In this document: positions 1 through 5,821 of the stretch, in pieces
Position numbering within the stretch: the first letter of the stretch is position 1
How the letters are laid out: every line of letters starts with the position of its first letter
The notes under the pieces: generated by a model
What the model saw: the letters and a program-made list of their open reading frames with translations, nothing else
Databases searched by the model: none
Told to the model about the DNA's origin: nothing
From: Alphaproteobacteria bacterium
GTDB taxonomy: Bacteria > Pseudomonadota > Alphaproteobacteria > WRDZ01
DNA length: 6,609 bases
Assembly: GCA_009779595.1 (NCBI GenBank)
Contig: WRDZ01000040.1
Location: 1-6,609, forward strand
Reading direction: 5' to 3'
Position numbers and translations under genes: made by a program

Positions 1-627
1 CGAAAAATCGCAGCCCGGCTTGCCAAGCAGGGGGCGCGGGAACCGCACTGCAAGCGGGTCCCCCTGCAATGCCAGCTTTTCAATCTGGGGGCCGCCCGGG
101 TAGGGCAGCCCAAGCATGGCCGCGGCCTTGTCGAAAGTTTCGCCTATGGCGTCGTCCAGGGTCTGCCCCAGCAGCCGGTATTTGCCCACACCGTCCACCA
201 TAAGCATCTGGCAGTGCCCGCCGGAAACCAGCGCCAGAAGGTATGGGAAGGCTATGTCGTTTTCCATTTGGGGCGACAGGGCGTGGCCTTCAAGATGGTT
301 CACGGCGATGAACGGGATATCGCGGGCCAGGGCGATGGCCTTGGCGGTCATGACTCCGACGATGACCCCGCCGATAAGGCCGGGGCCGCCTGCAGCCGCC
401 ACCGCGTCCAGGCCGCCGAACCCGATTCCGGCGTCGTCCAGGGCTTGCGCGATTATCGGGCGGATTTTCTCAAGGTGCGAACGGCTGGCTATTTCCGGGA
501 CGACCCCGCCGAACGCGCGGTGCGTGTCTATTTGCGAGTACATGGCCTGCGACAGTATCCTGCCGTTGCCATCGATTACCGCAGCCGCTGTTTCATCGCA
601 GCTGGTTTCCAGTCCCAGAAGGTTCAT
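1..627 (-). CDS. tsaD: TsaD, tRNA threonylcarbamoyladenosine (t6A) transferase, N-terminal part
   Basis: TsaD (Kae1/YgjD family) transfers the threonylcarbamoyl group from TC-AMP to A37 of ANN-decoding tRNAs, working in the cytoplasm with TsaB and TsaE. Only the first 209 residues are present; the family is usually about 340-360 residues, so the 3' end lies beyond the left edge. Reading from the ATG at 627, the family landmarks appear in order: ETSCDET at residues 7-13, GGVVPE at 40-45, the metal-binding NHLEGH with His111 and His115, LVSGGHCQ at 133-140 (usually LVSGGHTQ), and GETFDKAAAMLGLPYPGGP at 162-180. The start overlaps the stop of the upstream membrane protein as ATGA, with a GGTGGA-like ribosome site inside that gene, so translation is probably coupled. 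All landmarks are intact and nothing suggests decay. The identification is firm. Confidence 0.97.
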   Translation of the reverse strand, partial: MNLLGLETSCDETAAAVIDGNGRILSQAMYSQIDTHRAFGGVVPEIASRSHLEKIRPIIAQALDDAGIGFGGLDAVAAAGGPGLIGGVIVGVMTAKAIALARDIPFIAVNHLEGHALSPQMENDIAFPYLLALVSGGHCQMLMVDGVGKYRLLGQTLDDAIGETFDKAAAMLGLPYPGGPQIEKLALQGDPLAVRFPRPLLGKPGCDFS

Positions 628-1538
628 TTTTCCACCGCGGCGAACTTATAGTATATGGGCAGGTAAAGGTCGCCGGCAACCGCGTCCAGGGTGCCGCTTG
701 ACACGGCCCTAAGCTGCGGGTGGTACGCGGCGTAACCGTACGACAGCCTGACCGGGCCCGGCAGGTTGGCCGGAAAATTGGGGAACGCGAACGCGTCGGA
801 CTTGAGGGACGAGCGGCTGGCGAACCTGTAGAAAATCGGGTTCCACCAGGCCGCCTGCCAGTTGCCGATTACCGCCACCGGCACCGCGCTGGACGCGCAG
901 AACGCCGCCAGCCTTTCCATCCGGCTGTTGGTTTGGCCGATATCTGCGTAGATGCCGGTGAAGTCGATTGCAAGCAGTAAAATCCTCTGCCCGTCCGGCA
1001 GCAGGGCCTCGACCCACGGGAAGCCGTTGACCTCGCCCATGGCCATTGGCTTTTGCCTGGCCAGCACGCTTATGCCGCCAACCTTGTACGCGAACGGGAA
1101 AGAGTCGCTTTCCTTGGCAGTGCCGAGGGCGAACGCTATGTCGGTTTCGGGCGCCAAGCGCGCGATAGCCTCGCTGTCGGCGCTGTGGAAGAACGCCACC
1201 GTAAGCCCGGCCGAGTCGTCCGTACCAATCCTTGGCCACGCCAGGCTGGCGGACATTATCATGACGTTAAGCACCGCGATTGCCAGCAGCAGCACCATGT
1301 ATTTGAGCCTGCTTAGCATAAGGAAGAACACGCCAAGGGCCAGGCACGCCAGCACGACATGCGGCCTGAAATCCGCGGCCTTGTATATCCACCAGATTTC
1401 CCCGGCCCGGAAAAACGCGACGAACGGAAGCAGCGAAACAGCGGCCGCAACCACGCAGCAGAGCCGTCCGAATCGGGCAATCCGGCGATTGCGCGTCCTT
1501 TTTATAGTGTACCTGAACCGCTTCTTTGGCTTCATCAT
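624..1538 (-). CDS. Membrane-anchored EEP-like protein, probably a pseudoenzyme
   Basis: This 304-residue protein has an Arg/Lys-rich N-terminus (residues 4-25), three hydrophobic segments (about 26-43, 58-76 and 78-100) and a C-terminal domain (about 111-304) that should face the periplasm. The layout matches the common 'three TM plus endonuclease/exonuclease/phosphatase' family. Aligned from memory, the domain keeps the scaffold, for example the IGNWQAAWWNPIF stretch (224-236) where the family has GDFN..PWSP.F. However, every expected catalytic position is replaced: Asn to His118, Glu to Gly139, His to Asp192, Asp/Asn of GDFN to Asn226/Gln228, the IDH Asp/His to Gly268/Tyr269, and the SDH Asp/His to Leu291/Tyr292. 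Metal-dependent hydrolysis is therefore unlikely. The frame is intact over its whole length, so it looks like a maintained protein, not a pseudogene. The start is the first of two adjacent ATGs; the second begins at 1535. It ends in a 4-base overlap with tsaD. The fold assignment is inference; the ORF itself is secure. Confidence 0.8.
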   Translation of the reverse strand: MMKPKKRFRYTIKRTRNRRIARFGRLCCVVAAAVSLLPFVAFFRAGEIWWIYKAADFRPHVVLACLALGVFFLMLSRLKYMVLLLAIAVLNVMIMSASLAWPRIGTDDSAGLTVAFFHSADSEAIARLAPETDIAFALGTAKESDSFPFAYKVGGISVLARQKPMAMGEVNGFPWVEALLPDGQRILLLAIDFTGIYADIGQTNSRMERLAAFCASSAVPVAVIGNWQAAWWNPIFYRFASRSSLKSDAFAFPNFPANLPGPVRLSYGYAAYHPQLRAVSSGTLDAVAGDLYLPIYYKFAAVEK

Positions 1539-1553
1539 AAGGCAAACGTCCCT

Positions 1554-1559
1554 ACTATA
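1554..1559 (-). promoter_or_regulatory. Candidate -10 box upstream of the EEP-like gene/tsaD pair
   Basis: On the minus strand this reads TATAGT (5 of 6 to consensus), 15 bases before the start codon, with AGGGA between it and the ATG as a possible ribosome site. No good -35 sits at 16-18 bases; the nearest TTGCAT is only 14 bases away. If it is used, the leader is very short. The call is weak. Confidence 0.25.
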
Positions 1560-1590
1560 ACCGTTCTGCTATGATGCAACAGGAAAAATT

Positions 1591-1615
1591 AAAAATCAAT
1601 AAAATAATGATTTTT
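1591..1615 (-). terminator. AT-rich stem-loop, possible terminator of the His-rich gene
   Basis: There is a perfect 8-bp inverted repeat AAAAATCA/TGATTTTT (1591-1598 and 1608-1615) with a 9-base loop. On the minus strand it begins 23 bases past the stop of the gene ending at 1639, and it runs into a T-rich tail (TTTTTAATTTTT). The stem has a single G-C pair, so it is thermodynamically weak. The position and T-tract argue for a terminator, but it may simply be AT-rich spacer. Confidence 0.4.
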
Positions 1616-1638
1616 GAAATGACACGCGCCCCTCCAGG

Positions 1639-2448
1639 CTAGCGCCGGTGATGGGGCCGGTGATGGAACTCGGACGAGTGGTGGCGCTGGGCGCGGTGGT
1701 GATGTTGCTGCTGTTGATGGTGGCCATGCTCCATGTGGCCGCTGCTGCTTAGCCTGCAAACCTCGCCGAACCTTTCCAGGCACGGCATGTTCACGTAAGC
1801 GTTGGCAAAGCTTGGGCATCCCGGAGCCGGAAGCCTTGTTATGACATAGCGGAAGTCGCCCTGGCCCAGGCACATGCCCCTGGTGTCGGGCCCGGATATG
1901 CACATCCAGCCGCCCAGAAGCCCGGCGTCGCTGTCCACGCGGTCGACCCTGTACACCACGTGCATGGGGGTATGCCCGAACGCCTGCCCAAGGTTGCACG
2001 CCATGGTTTCGAAATTGTCCATGCCCACGTCGTTGCCGATAAGCATGGTCGAGAAATTCCCGCGCGAGCAGTAAAGCCGCGAGTTGTTGGCGAACATGTT
2101 CATGTTCAGCGTGACCACCACGTGCCCGGACCACTGGTCCATGTACACGGCCTCGGCCACCATCGAATCCAGGGTTATCCTGTACGACATGTTGCCCAGG
2201 CGCATGTCGAATTCGGGCGAGCCGCCGGTGCAGGTAAGGCTGTCACCCCGGCCCTGGCACACGTTCAGGGTCGCGCCGTGCGAGAAGTTGAACATCTCCT
2301 GTTTCTTCCTTAACGCCAGGCCGCTTGCCTGAAGGGGCGAAAAGCTGGTGCACGGATAGGGTGAACGGAACGTAAACTCGACCGCATGGGCGCCGGCCGC
2401 GGCAAACACCGCGGACGCAAGCAAAAACAGGGCAAATATCTTTTTCAT
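1639..2448 (-). CDS. Secreted Cys-rich protein with His-rich C-terminal tail, unknown function
   Basis: I do not recognise a family. The 269-residue product opens with a clear Sec signal peptide: MKK, a hydrophobic core at 4-18, and an AHA site with likely cleavage after Ala22. The mature part carries ten cysteines (first at 33, 64 and 73), an even number consistent with periplasmic disulfides. There is no transmembrane helix after the signal. The last 33 residues (237-269) hold 13 histidines plus Gln and Arg, a composition typical of metal-binding tails (Zn, Ni or Cu), although low-complexity drift is possible. The body has many aromatics and Met but no catalytic motif I can name. The ribosome site is weak (AAGAG before the ATG). 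The gene is divergent from the rubrerythrin gene and shares its 77-bp upstream region. A role in metal storage or sensing, or as an extracytoplasmic structural protein, is only inference. Confidence 0.8.
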   Translation of the reverse strand: MKKIFALFLLASAVFAAAGAHAVEFTFRSPYPCTSFSPLQASGLALRKKQEMFNFSHGATLNVCQGRGDSLTCTGGSPEFDMRLGNMSYRITLDSMVAEAVYMDQWSGHVVVTLNMNMFANNSRLYCSRGNFSTMLIGNDVGMDNFETMACNLGQAFGHTPMHVVYRVDRVDSDAGLLGGWMCISGPDTRGMCLGQGDFRYVITRLPAPGCPSFANAYVNMPCLERFGEVCRLSSSGHMEHGHHQQQQHHHRAQRHHSSEFHHRPHHRR

Positions 2449-2453
2449 AACTC

Positions 2454-2482
2454 TTGCAAAATCCTATGCTTTGTACTAGTAT
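2454..2482 (+). promoter_or_regulatory. Candidate promoter of the rubrerythrin-ybaK operon
   Basis: TTGCAA (2454-2459), a 17-base spacer and TAGTAT (2477-2482) form a reasonable sigma70-type promoter. The predicted start is near 2489, giving a leader of roughly 37 bases. The -10 box lies next to the opposing candidate -10 at 2484-2489, so the two promoters would compete for polymerase. It is supported by sequence match only. Confidence 0.5.
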
Positions 2483-2483
2483 C

Positions 2484-2513
2484 AGTATATGGTAACTGAC
2501 CCTAATATAACAA
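2484..2513 (-). promoter_or_regulatory. Candidate promoter of the secreted His-rich gene
   Basis: Read on the minus strand: TTGTTA (2513-2508), an 18-base spacer, then TATACT (2489-2484), which matches 5 of 6 positions of the -10 consensus. The predicted leader is about 30 bases. It faces and overlaps the candidate rubrerythrin promoter region. Confidence 0.4.
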
Positions 2514-2525
2514 GGAGAAAATGGC

Positions 2526-3110
2526 ATGACAATACTTAAAGGTACAAAAACCGGAATAAATTTGATGAAGGCGTTCGCCGGCGAATCGCAGGCGCGCAAC
2601 CGCTATGATTACTATGCTTCGGTGGCCGGCAGGGAAGGCTATAAGCAGATTGAGCACGTTTTCCGCGAAACCGCGGACCAGGAAAAAGAGCACGCAAAGC
2701 GCCTGTTCCGCCTGATGGGCGGGTTTGCCGCCGAATGCGAAATCACGGCATCTTTCCCGGTGGGGCCTGAAAAGGACACCATCGGCAACCTGAAGGATTC
2801 GGCCGCGGGCGAAAACCACGAGCATTCCTCCATGTACCCCGAGTTCGCCAAGACCGCGGACGAGGAAGGCTTCCCCGAAATCGCCAAGGTTTTCCGCAGC
2901 ATCGCGGTGGCCGAACATTTCCACGAGCAGCGTTTCCTTGGGCTGGCAAAGAACATCGCGGACAACAAGGTTTTCTCAAAGGATTCGAAGACGGGCTGGC
3001 GCTGCCGCAACTGCGGGTACGTGATGGAGAACAGCGCGAACGCTCCGGCCAAATGCCCGGCGTGCGACCATCCCCAGGCGCATTTCGAAACTTTGAGCAT
3101 AAACTGGTAG
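2526..3110 (+). CDS. rbr: Rubrerythrin (diiron NADH-linked peroxidase)
   Basis: Rubrerythrin reduces hydrogen peroxide to water in the cytoplasm of anaerobes and microaerophiles. The diiron centre in a ferritin-like four-helix domain takes electrons from a C-terminal rubredoxin-like iron site. The ligand set is visible: Glu20 in GESQARNRY, Glu53-x-x-His56, Glu96 with Glu99, and Glu130-x-x-His133. The rubredoxin module has Cys160-x-x-Cys163 (WRCRNCGY) and Cys177-x-x-Cys180 (CPACDHP). At 194 residues it has the usual full length and ends in the family-typical HFE..SINW. The start at 2526 is set by AAGGAG at 2512-2517, 8 bases away; the ATG at 2521 stops after two codons. The gene is followed 4 bases later by a YbaK-family gene, so the two probably form an operon. 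The protein closely resembles Desulfovibrio-type rubrerythrins from memory, which may reflect transfer among anaerobes. Confidence 0.97.
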   Translation: MTILKGTKTGINLMKAFAGESQARNRYDYYASVAGREGYKQIEHVFRETADQEKEHAKRLFRLMGGFAAECEITASFPVGPEKDTIGNLKDSAAGENHEHSSMYPEFAKTADEEGFPEIAKVFRSIAVAEHFHEQRFLGLAKNIADNKVFSKDSKTGWRCRNCGYVMENSANAPAKCPACDHPQAHFETLSINW

Positions 3111-3114
3111 CGCC

Positions 3115-3597
3115 ATGTCCATAGAAAAAGCGCGGGCCTATCTGGCCGGATACAACGCCGACGCCGGCATAAAAGAGTTCGACGTGTCCTCGGCCACGGT
3201 CGAGCTTGCCGCCGCGGCCCTGGGGTGCGAGCCCGCGCGCATAGCCAAGACCATATCCCTGCGCCAGGGCGGCGAGGTCATCGTGGTTGTCACGGCCGGG
3301 GATGTGAAAATCGACAACCAGAAATACAAAAGCCGCTTCGGGCTCAAGGCGGCAATGCTGAAATACGAAGAGACCGAACCCCTTGTCGGGCACGCCGCGG
3401 GCGGGGTGTGCCCGTTCGGCCTTAACCCCGGGGTGGCCATATACCTTGACGAATCCCTGCGCCGTTTCGCCACGGTCTTCCCCGCGTGCGGAAGCGGCAA
3501 CAGCGCGATAGAGCTGTCCATACAGCAGCTTGAAACCTTTTGCCCGCAGGCCGTGTGGGTGGACGTGTGCGCTCCAAAGCCCGCGCCGCAGCCTTGA
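3115..3597 (+). CDS. YbaK/EbsC-family aminoacyl-tRNA deacylase
   Basis: Members of this family (YbaK, ProXp and relatives) hydrolyse mischarged aminoacyl-tRNAs in trans, such as Cys- or Ala-tRNA(Pro), acting as stand-alone editing domains in the cytoplasm. The 160-residue protein is the usual length. It has the conserved lysine in PARIAKTISL (Lys45), the VTAGDVKIDNQKY strand, and the GGVCPFGL loop followed by the VYLDE-like IYLDESL and VFPACGSGNSAIEL stretches. From memory this form looks closest to YbaK/EbsC proteins of anaerobic Firmicutes rather than to the E. coli protein. The exact tRNA and amino-acid specificity cannot be read from sequence. The start lies 4 bases after the rubrerythrin stop with no good ribosome site, so translation is probably coupled. 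The link with peroxide defence may be incidental, or it may protect against mistranslation during oxidative stress; that is inference. Confidence 0.93.
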   Translation: MSIEKARAYLAGYNADAGIKEFDVSSATVELAAAALGCEPARIAKTISLRQGGEVIVVVTAGDVKIDNQKYKSRFGLKAAMLKYEETEPLVGHAAGGVCPFGLNPGVAIYLDESLRRFATVFPACGSGNSAIELSIQQLETFCPQAVWVDVCAPKPAPQP

Positions 3598-3615
3598 TTT
3601 GAAATAAAACCCTGA

Positions 3616-3691
3616 GCGTTACGCCCAGGCAAGCGCGCAAAAGCGAGCCGAAAGCGAGCGTGCGCGCGCCGCCCCTGGCTGGGCGTAACGC
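3616..3691. repeat. 13-bp perfect inverted repeat with a 50-base loop
   Basis: GCGTTACGCCCAG (3616-3628) is exactly complementary to CTGGGCGTAACGC (3679-3691). Inside, GCGCGCA (3633-3639) can pair with TGCGCGC (3661-3667), and AAAGCGAGC occurs twice in the loop. The arms could form a long hairpin in RNA starting 19 bases after the ybaK-family stop. No T-tract follows, so this is not a standard intrinsic terminator. It might stabilise the 3' end of the mRNA or mark a small mobile repeat. Confidence 0.7.
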
Positions 3692-3734
3692 GCGCGTCTT
3701 GCAGACCGCTTGGCGGAGCCGCTGTCGCGGCAGA
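3660..3734 (+). repeat. Intergenic structured repeat, copy 1
   Basis: This 75-bp stretch matches 5822-5896 in the same orientation. It begins with GTG(G)CGCGCGCCGCC, has a variable middle of 15-17 bases, and ends with a 44-45 bp core that differs by three substitutions and small indels. The core of this copy contains three consecutive short hairpins: GTCT-TGC-AGAC (3696-3706), CCGC-TTG-GCGG (3706-3716) and GCCGC-TGTC-GCGGC (3718-3731). It lies 62 bases after a gene end, in non-coding DNA, and resembles REP- or BIME-like dispersed elements in style. No family assignment is possible from two copies. Confidence 0.8.
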
Positions 3735-3773
3735 TGTTTTACATATGCAATTGACAAAACCGACAGTTGGGCT

Positions 3774-3905
3774 ATGGGCAAAACCAAGAAAGAAATCATG
3801 GACGAATACTATAAGAAGCTCCCGGGCAACCGCAATGCGAGTGGACGCCAATCGACTCGGCGCATTTTTCTGTGGAAAAACCATTTAAGGTTGACAAATC
3901 CGTAA
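3774..3905 (+). CDS. Doubtful 43-codon ORF or gene remnant
   Basis: An ATG-initiated frame encodes MGKTKKEIMDEYYKKLPGN and then a basic tail, ending at TAA 3905. The first 20 residues look like a plausible helical protein start; the rest looks like random translation. There is no convincing ribosome site, and the TTGACA at 3751 would place transcription start near or after the ATG. Its 3' end overlaps the -35 and spacer of the promoter of the downstream gene. It could be the 5' remnant of a decayed gene, a very small protein, or chance. Confidence 0.25.
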   Translation: MGKTKKEIMDEYYKKLPGNRNASGRQSTRRIFLWKNHLRLTNP

Positions 3906-3920
3906 AATATGTTATATATA
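3891..3920 (+). promoter_or_regulatory. Promoter of the M23 peptidase-bactofilin operon
   Basis: A consensus TTGACA (3891-3896) is followed by a TATATA run (3913-3920) that allows a -10 box at 16-18 base spacing, in an AT-rich island between GC-rich genes. The predicted transcript starts near 3926 and has a leader of about 40 bases before the ATG at 3966. Confidence 0.65.
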
Positions 3921-3965
3921 AATATTAACCATCTGGAAACTTTTTCGGATTAAACTTGAAGCACT

Positions 3966-5408
3966 ATGGCAAGAAGTTTTAAGATACCGGCTGAAAAAAA
4001 GTATAGCCGCGCGTGGTGGGCCAGGATTTTCGTGTCCCGCGATTTTGTCATCTCATGCGCGAACAGCCCTAAAACTCCCCGCAGGATACGCCTGCCGGGG
4101 TTTGTCCAGTTCGGTGCGGCCGCTCTGGTGACCGCGGGGCTGGGATACGGGGCGTACGCACATGTTTCGGCCTTGGCCAGGATAAGGACGCTGGAACAGT
4201 CCGTGGACGCCATAGCCGCGACCGAAGCCTATAAATCCCTGCAGGGAGAGCTTGGCATATACCGCGACCACATCAAGCGCATGCAGGTGCGGCTTGACCA
4301 CAATTACGCCCAGATAGTCAGCCTGCTGGCCGATTCAAACCCGATTTCCGGCGCCGGCATCACCGCCAACCCCCAGGACAGGCAGACGGTCGCTTTCGTG
4401 TCGCAGCTTAGGTCCATGATGGAAAGCGGGCGGACCGACGCGGACCCGCGCGCGGCAATCAGCGACAAAAGGCTGGACGGCAAGATTTCGTTCCTTCTGG
4501 GCGAACGCCAGCGCATGAACAAGGAAATGTCATTCCTTGCCTCGGAACTGGACCAGATAATCAGCAGAAGGATAGCAAGGCTGCCCGAAACCGAGACTCA
4601 GACCGTGCAAAGGGCCATGATACAGCGCGACCTGGCCGCATACGAAGCCCGGGAGCTGCGCCAGAAAGTGGCTGTCCTGGAAAGCATGGTCACCGACATG
4701 CAGATAGCCCAGATAATGATTTTCGAAAAGGTCGGGACACTGGCAGACGACGGGATAAAGACCATGGAAACCAAGCTGGCCGACGTGCGAAGGCTGATGG
4801 ACAGCGTGGGCCTGGGCTTCGAATGGCTGGTTTCGCGCGCCGCGGACCCCAGGGGCGAAAGGAAGATGTCGCAGGGCGGTCCTTTGGTGCCGCTGTCGGT
4901 GGGCAACGACGCATCCATCGGCCTGAGGACCGAGCAGTTCCGCAAATCGTACGACAAGGTCAACACCCAGGTCGAGCGCTGGGACAACCTGTCGCGCCTG
5001 ATGGAAAACCTGCCTTTGGGCTGGCCCATCAAGTCGGCGGTGCGCATAACCTCGGGATTTGGCGCGCGCATTGACCCGGTGATGGGGCACGGCGCGGTAC
5101 ACGAAGGCATAGACCTTGCCGCCATGCGGGGCGAGCCGATATACACGACAGGGCCGGGACGCGTGGTCTTCGCCAGCAGCGCGGGCGCGTACGGGCTGAT
5201 GGTGGAAATCGACCACGGATACGGGATACGGACGCGGTACGCTCATATGAACCGCATAGATGTCAGGGTCGGCGACCGCGTGGTCCGCGGACAGCGCATC
5301 GGCGAAGTCGGCAACACCGGACGCAGCACGGGCCCGCACCTGCATTATGAAGTGCGCGTAAGGGGCCGCCCGGTCAACCCGTTAAGGTTCACCCGCACCC
5401 AGCTATAG
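3966..5408 (+). CDS. M23 peptidoglycan DD-endopeptidase, membrane-anchored, LmdC-like
   Basis: M23 (lysostaphin/LytM-type) zinc endopeptidases cut peptide cross-links in peptidoglycan. This 480-residue protein has a basic cytoplasmic N-terminus (1-44), one transmembrane helix (about 45-64), a long charged helical region likely to be coiled coil (about 68-290), and a C-terminal M23 domain (about 360-475). The catalytic set is complete: His379 and Asp383 in HEGIDL, His427 in YAHMN, and His458-x-His460 in GPHLHYEV. It should therefore be an active enzyme rather than a degenerate LytM activator. The domain layout, and the bactofilin gene 28 bases downstream, match the alphaproteobacterial LmdC/bactofilin pair, in which the bactofilin scaffold recruits the enzyme to a site of localised growth. 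The ribosome site is weak (GAAG), but no better in-frame start precedes the transmembrane helix. The M23 call is firm; the LmdC equivalence is inference from layout and neighbourhood. Confidence 0.95.
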   Translation: MARSFKIPAEKKYSRAWWARIFVSRDFVISCANSPKTPRRIRLPGFVQFGAAALVTAGLGYGAYAHVSALARIRTLEQSVDAIAATEAYKSLQGELGIYRDHIKRMQVRLDHNYAQIVSLLADSNPISGAGITANPQDRQTVAFVSQLRSMMESGRTDADPRAAISDKRLDGKISFLLGERQRMNKEMSFLASELDQIISRRIARLPETETQTVQRAMIQRDLAAYEARELRQKVAVLESMVTDMQIAQIMIFEKVGTLADDGIKTMETKLADVRRLMDSVGLGFEWLVSRAADPRGERKMSQGGPLVPLSVGNDASIGLRTEQFRKSYDKVNTQVERWDNLSRLMENLPLGWPIKSAVRITSGFGARIDPVMGHGAVHEGIDLAAMRGEPIYTTGPGRVVFASSAGAYGLMVEIDHGYGIRTRYAHMNRIDVRVGDRVVRGQRIGEVGNTGRSTGPHLHYEVRVRGRPVNPLRFTRTQL

Positions 5409-5436
5409 TTTTCAACCACGAAGAAAGAGGAAGATT

Positions 5437-5778
5437 ATGAAGAAATCCGACGTGCCGTCCATTATTTCCAGCGAAGTCGCCATCAAGGGCGGCATAATTT
5501 CAGAAGGCGAGATACGAATCGACGGCCGCATAGACGGCGACATCGAATGTAAAATCGTCATTGTCGGCGTGAACGGCATAATCAACGGCAATATCAACGC
5601 TCAGACCGCCAAAATCCACGGAGTGCTGAACGGCAACCTTGTCGCCAAATCGGTGGTGTTCGGCGGCACGGCGAAAATCAAGGGCGACGTGCGGCACCAG
5701 ATGCTGGCCATAGAACCCGGGGCGTTCATCGAAGGGCACTGCCGCCGCGACGACGAAACCGCGGAAAAAAAGACATAA
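5437..5778 (+). CDS. Bactofilin (CcmA/DUF583 family)
   Basis: Bactofilins are bacterial cytoskeletal proteins that polymerise without nucleotides through a right-handed beta-helix and commonly position cell-wall enzymes at the inner membrane. At 113 residues this is a small member made almost only of the beta-helix core. Repeated Gly-x-Ile/Val turns run from about 18 to 101 (KGGIISEGEIRIDG, GDIEC, GIINGNINAQ, GVLNGNLVAK, IKGDVRHQMLAIEPGAFIEG). The N-terminal tail (1-12, MKKSDVPSIISS) could be the membrane-contact peptide, and a short charged tail closes the protein; there are no long proline-rich extensions. The start at 5437 has a good ribosome site (GAGGA, 5427-5431). It follows the M23 gene by 28 bases, almost certainly in one operon, suggesting it scaffolds that enzyme. 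Confidence 0.95.
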   Translation: MKKSDVPSIISSEVAIKGGIISEGEIRIDGRIDGDIECKIVIVGVNGIINGNINAQTAKIHGVLNGNLVAKSVVFGGTAKIKGDVRHQMLAIEPGAFIEGHCRRDDETAEKKT

Positions 5779-5821
5779 CCCTGTATATATATTGTCAGCT
5801 TGACAGCAACGCTTGATGGCC

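Noticed and set aside
116..712. 198-codon open frame on the plus strand
   Set aside because: Opposite strand of tsaD, which has clear conserved motifs throughout.
2521..2529. ATG at 2521 as an alternative rubrerythrin start
   Set aside because: It reads ATG GCA TGA, stopping after two codons, and lies only 3 bases from the ribosome site; the ATG at 2526 is in frame and well spaced.
3616..3734. Hairpin region considered as a CRISPR, tRNA or intrinsic terminator
   Set aside because: There are no regularly spaced repeats with spacers, no tRNA cloverleaf landmarks, and no U-tract after the GC-rich stems.
3138..3884. 248-codon open frame on the minus strand
   Set aside because: Antisense to the YbaK-family gene and the repeat region; its translation is an artefact of the repeat and the opposite coding strand.
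4530..5345. 271-codon open frame on the minus strand
   Set aside because: It lies wholly antisense to the M23 gene, whose catalytic motifs are unambiguous; the translation is low in structure-like patterns and reflects GC-rich codon bias.
5793..5805. TGTCA-GCT-TGACA inverted repeat after the bactofilin as a terminator
   Set aside because: The stem is 5 bp with no T-tract behind it; too weak to call.
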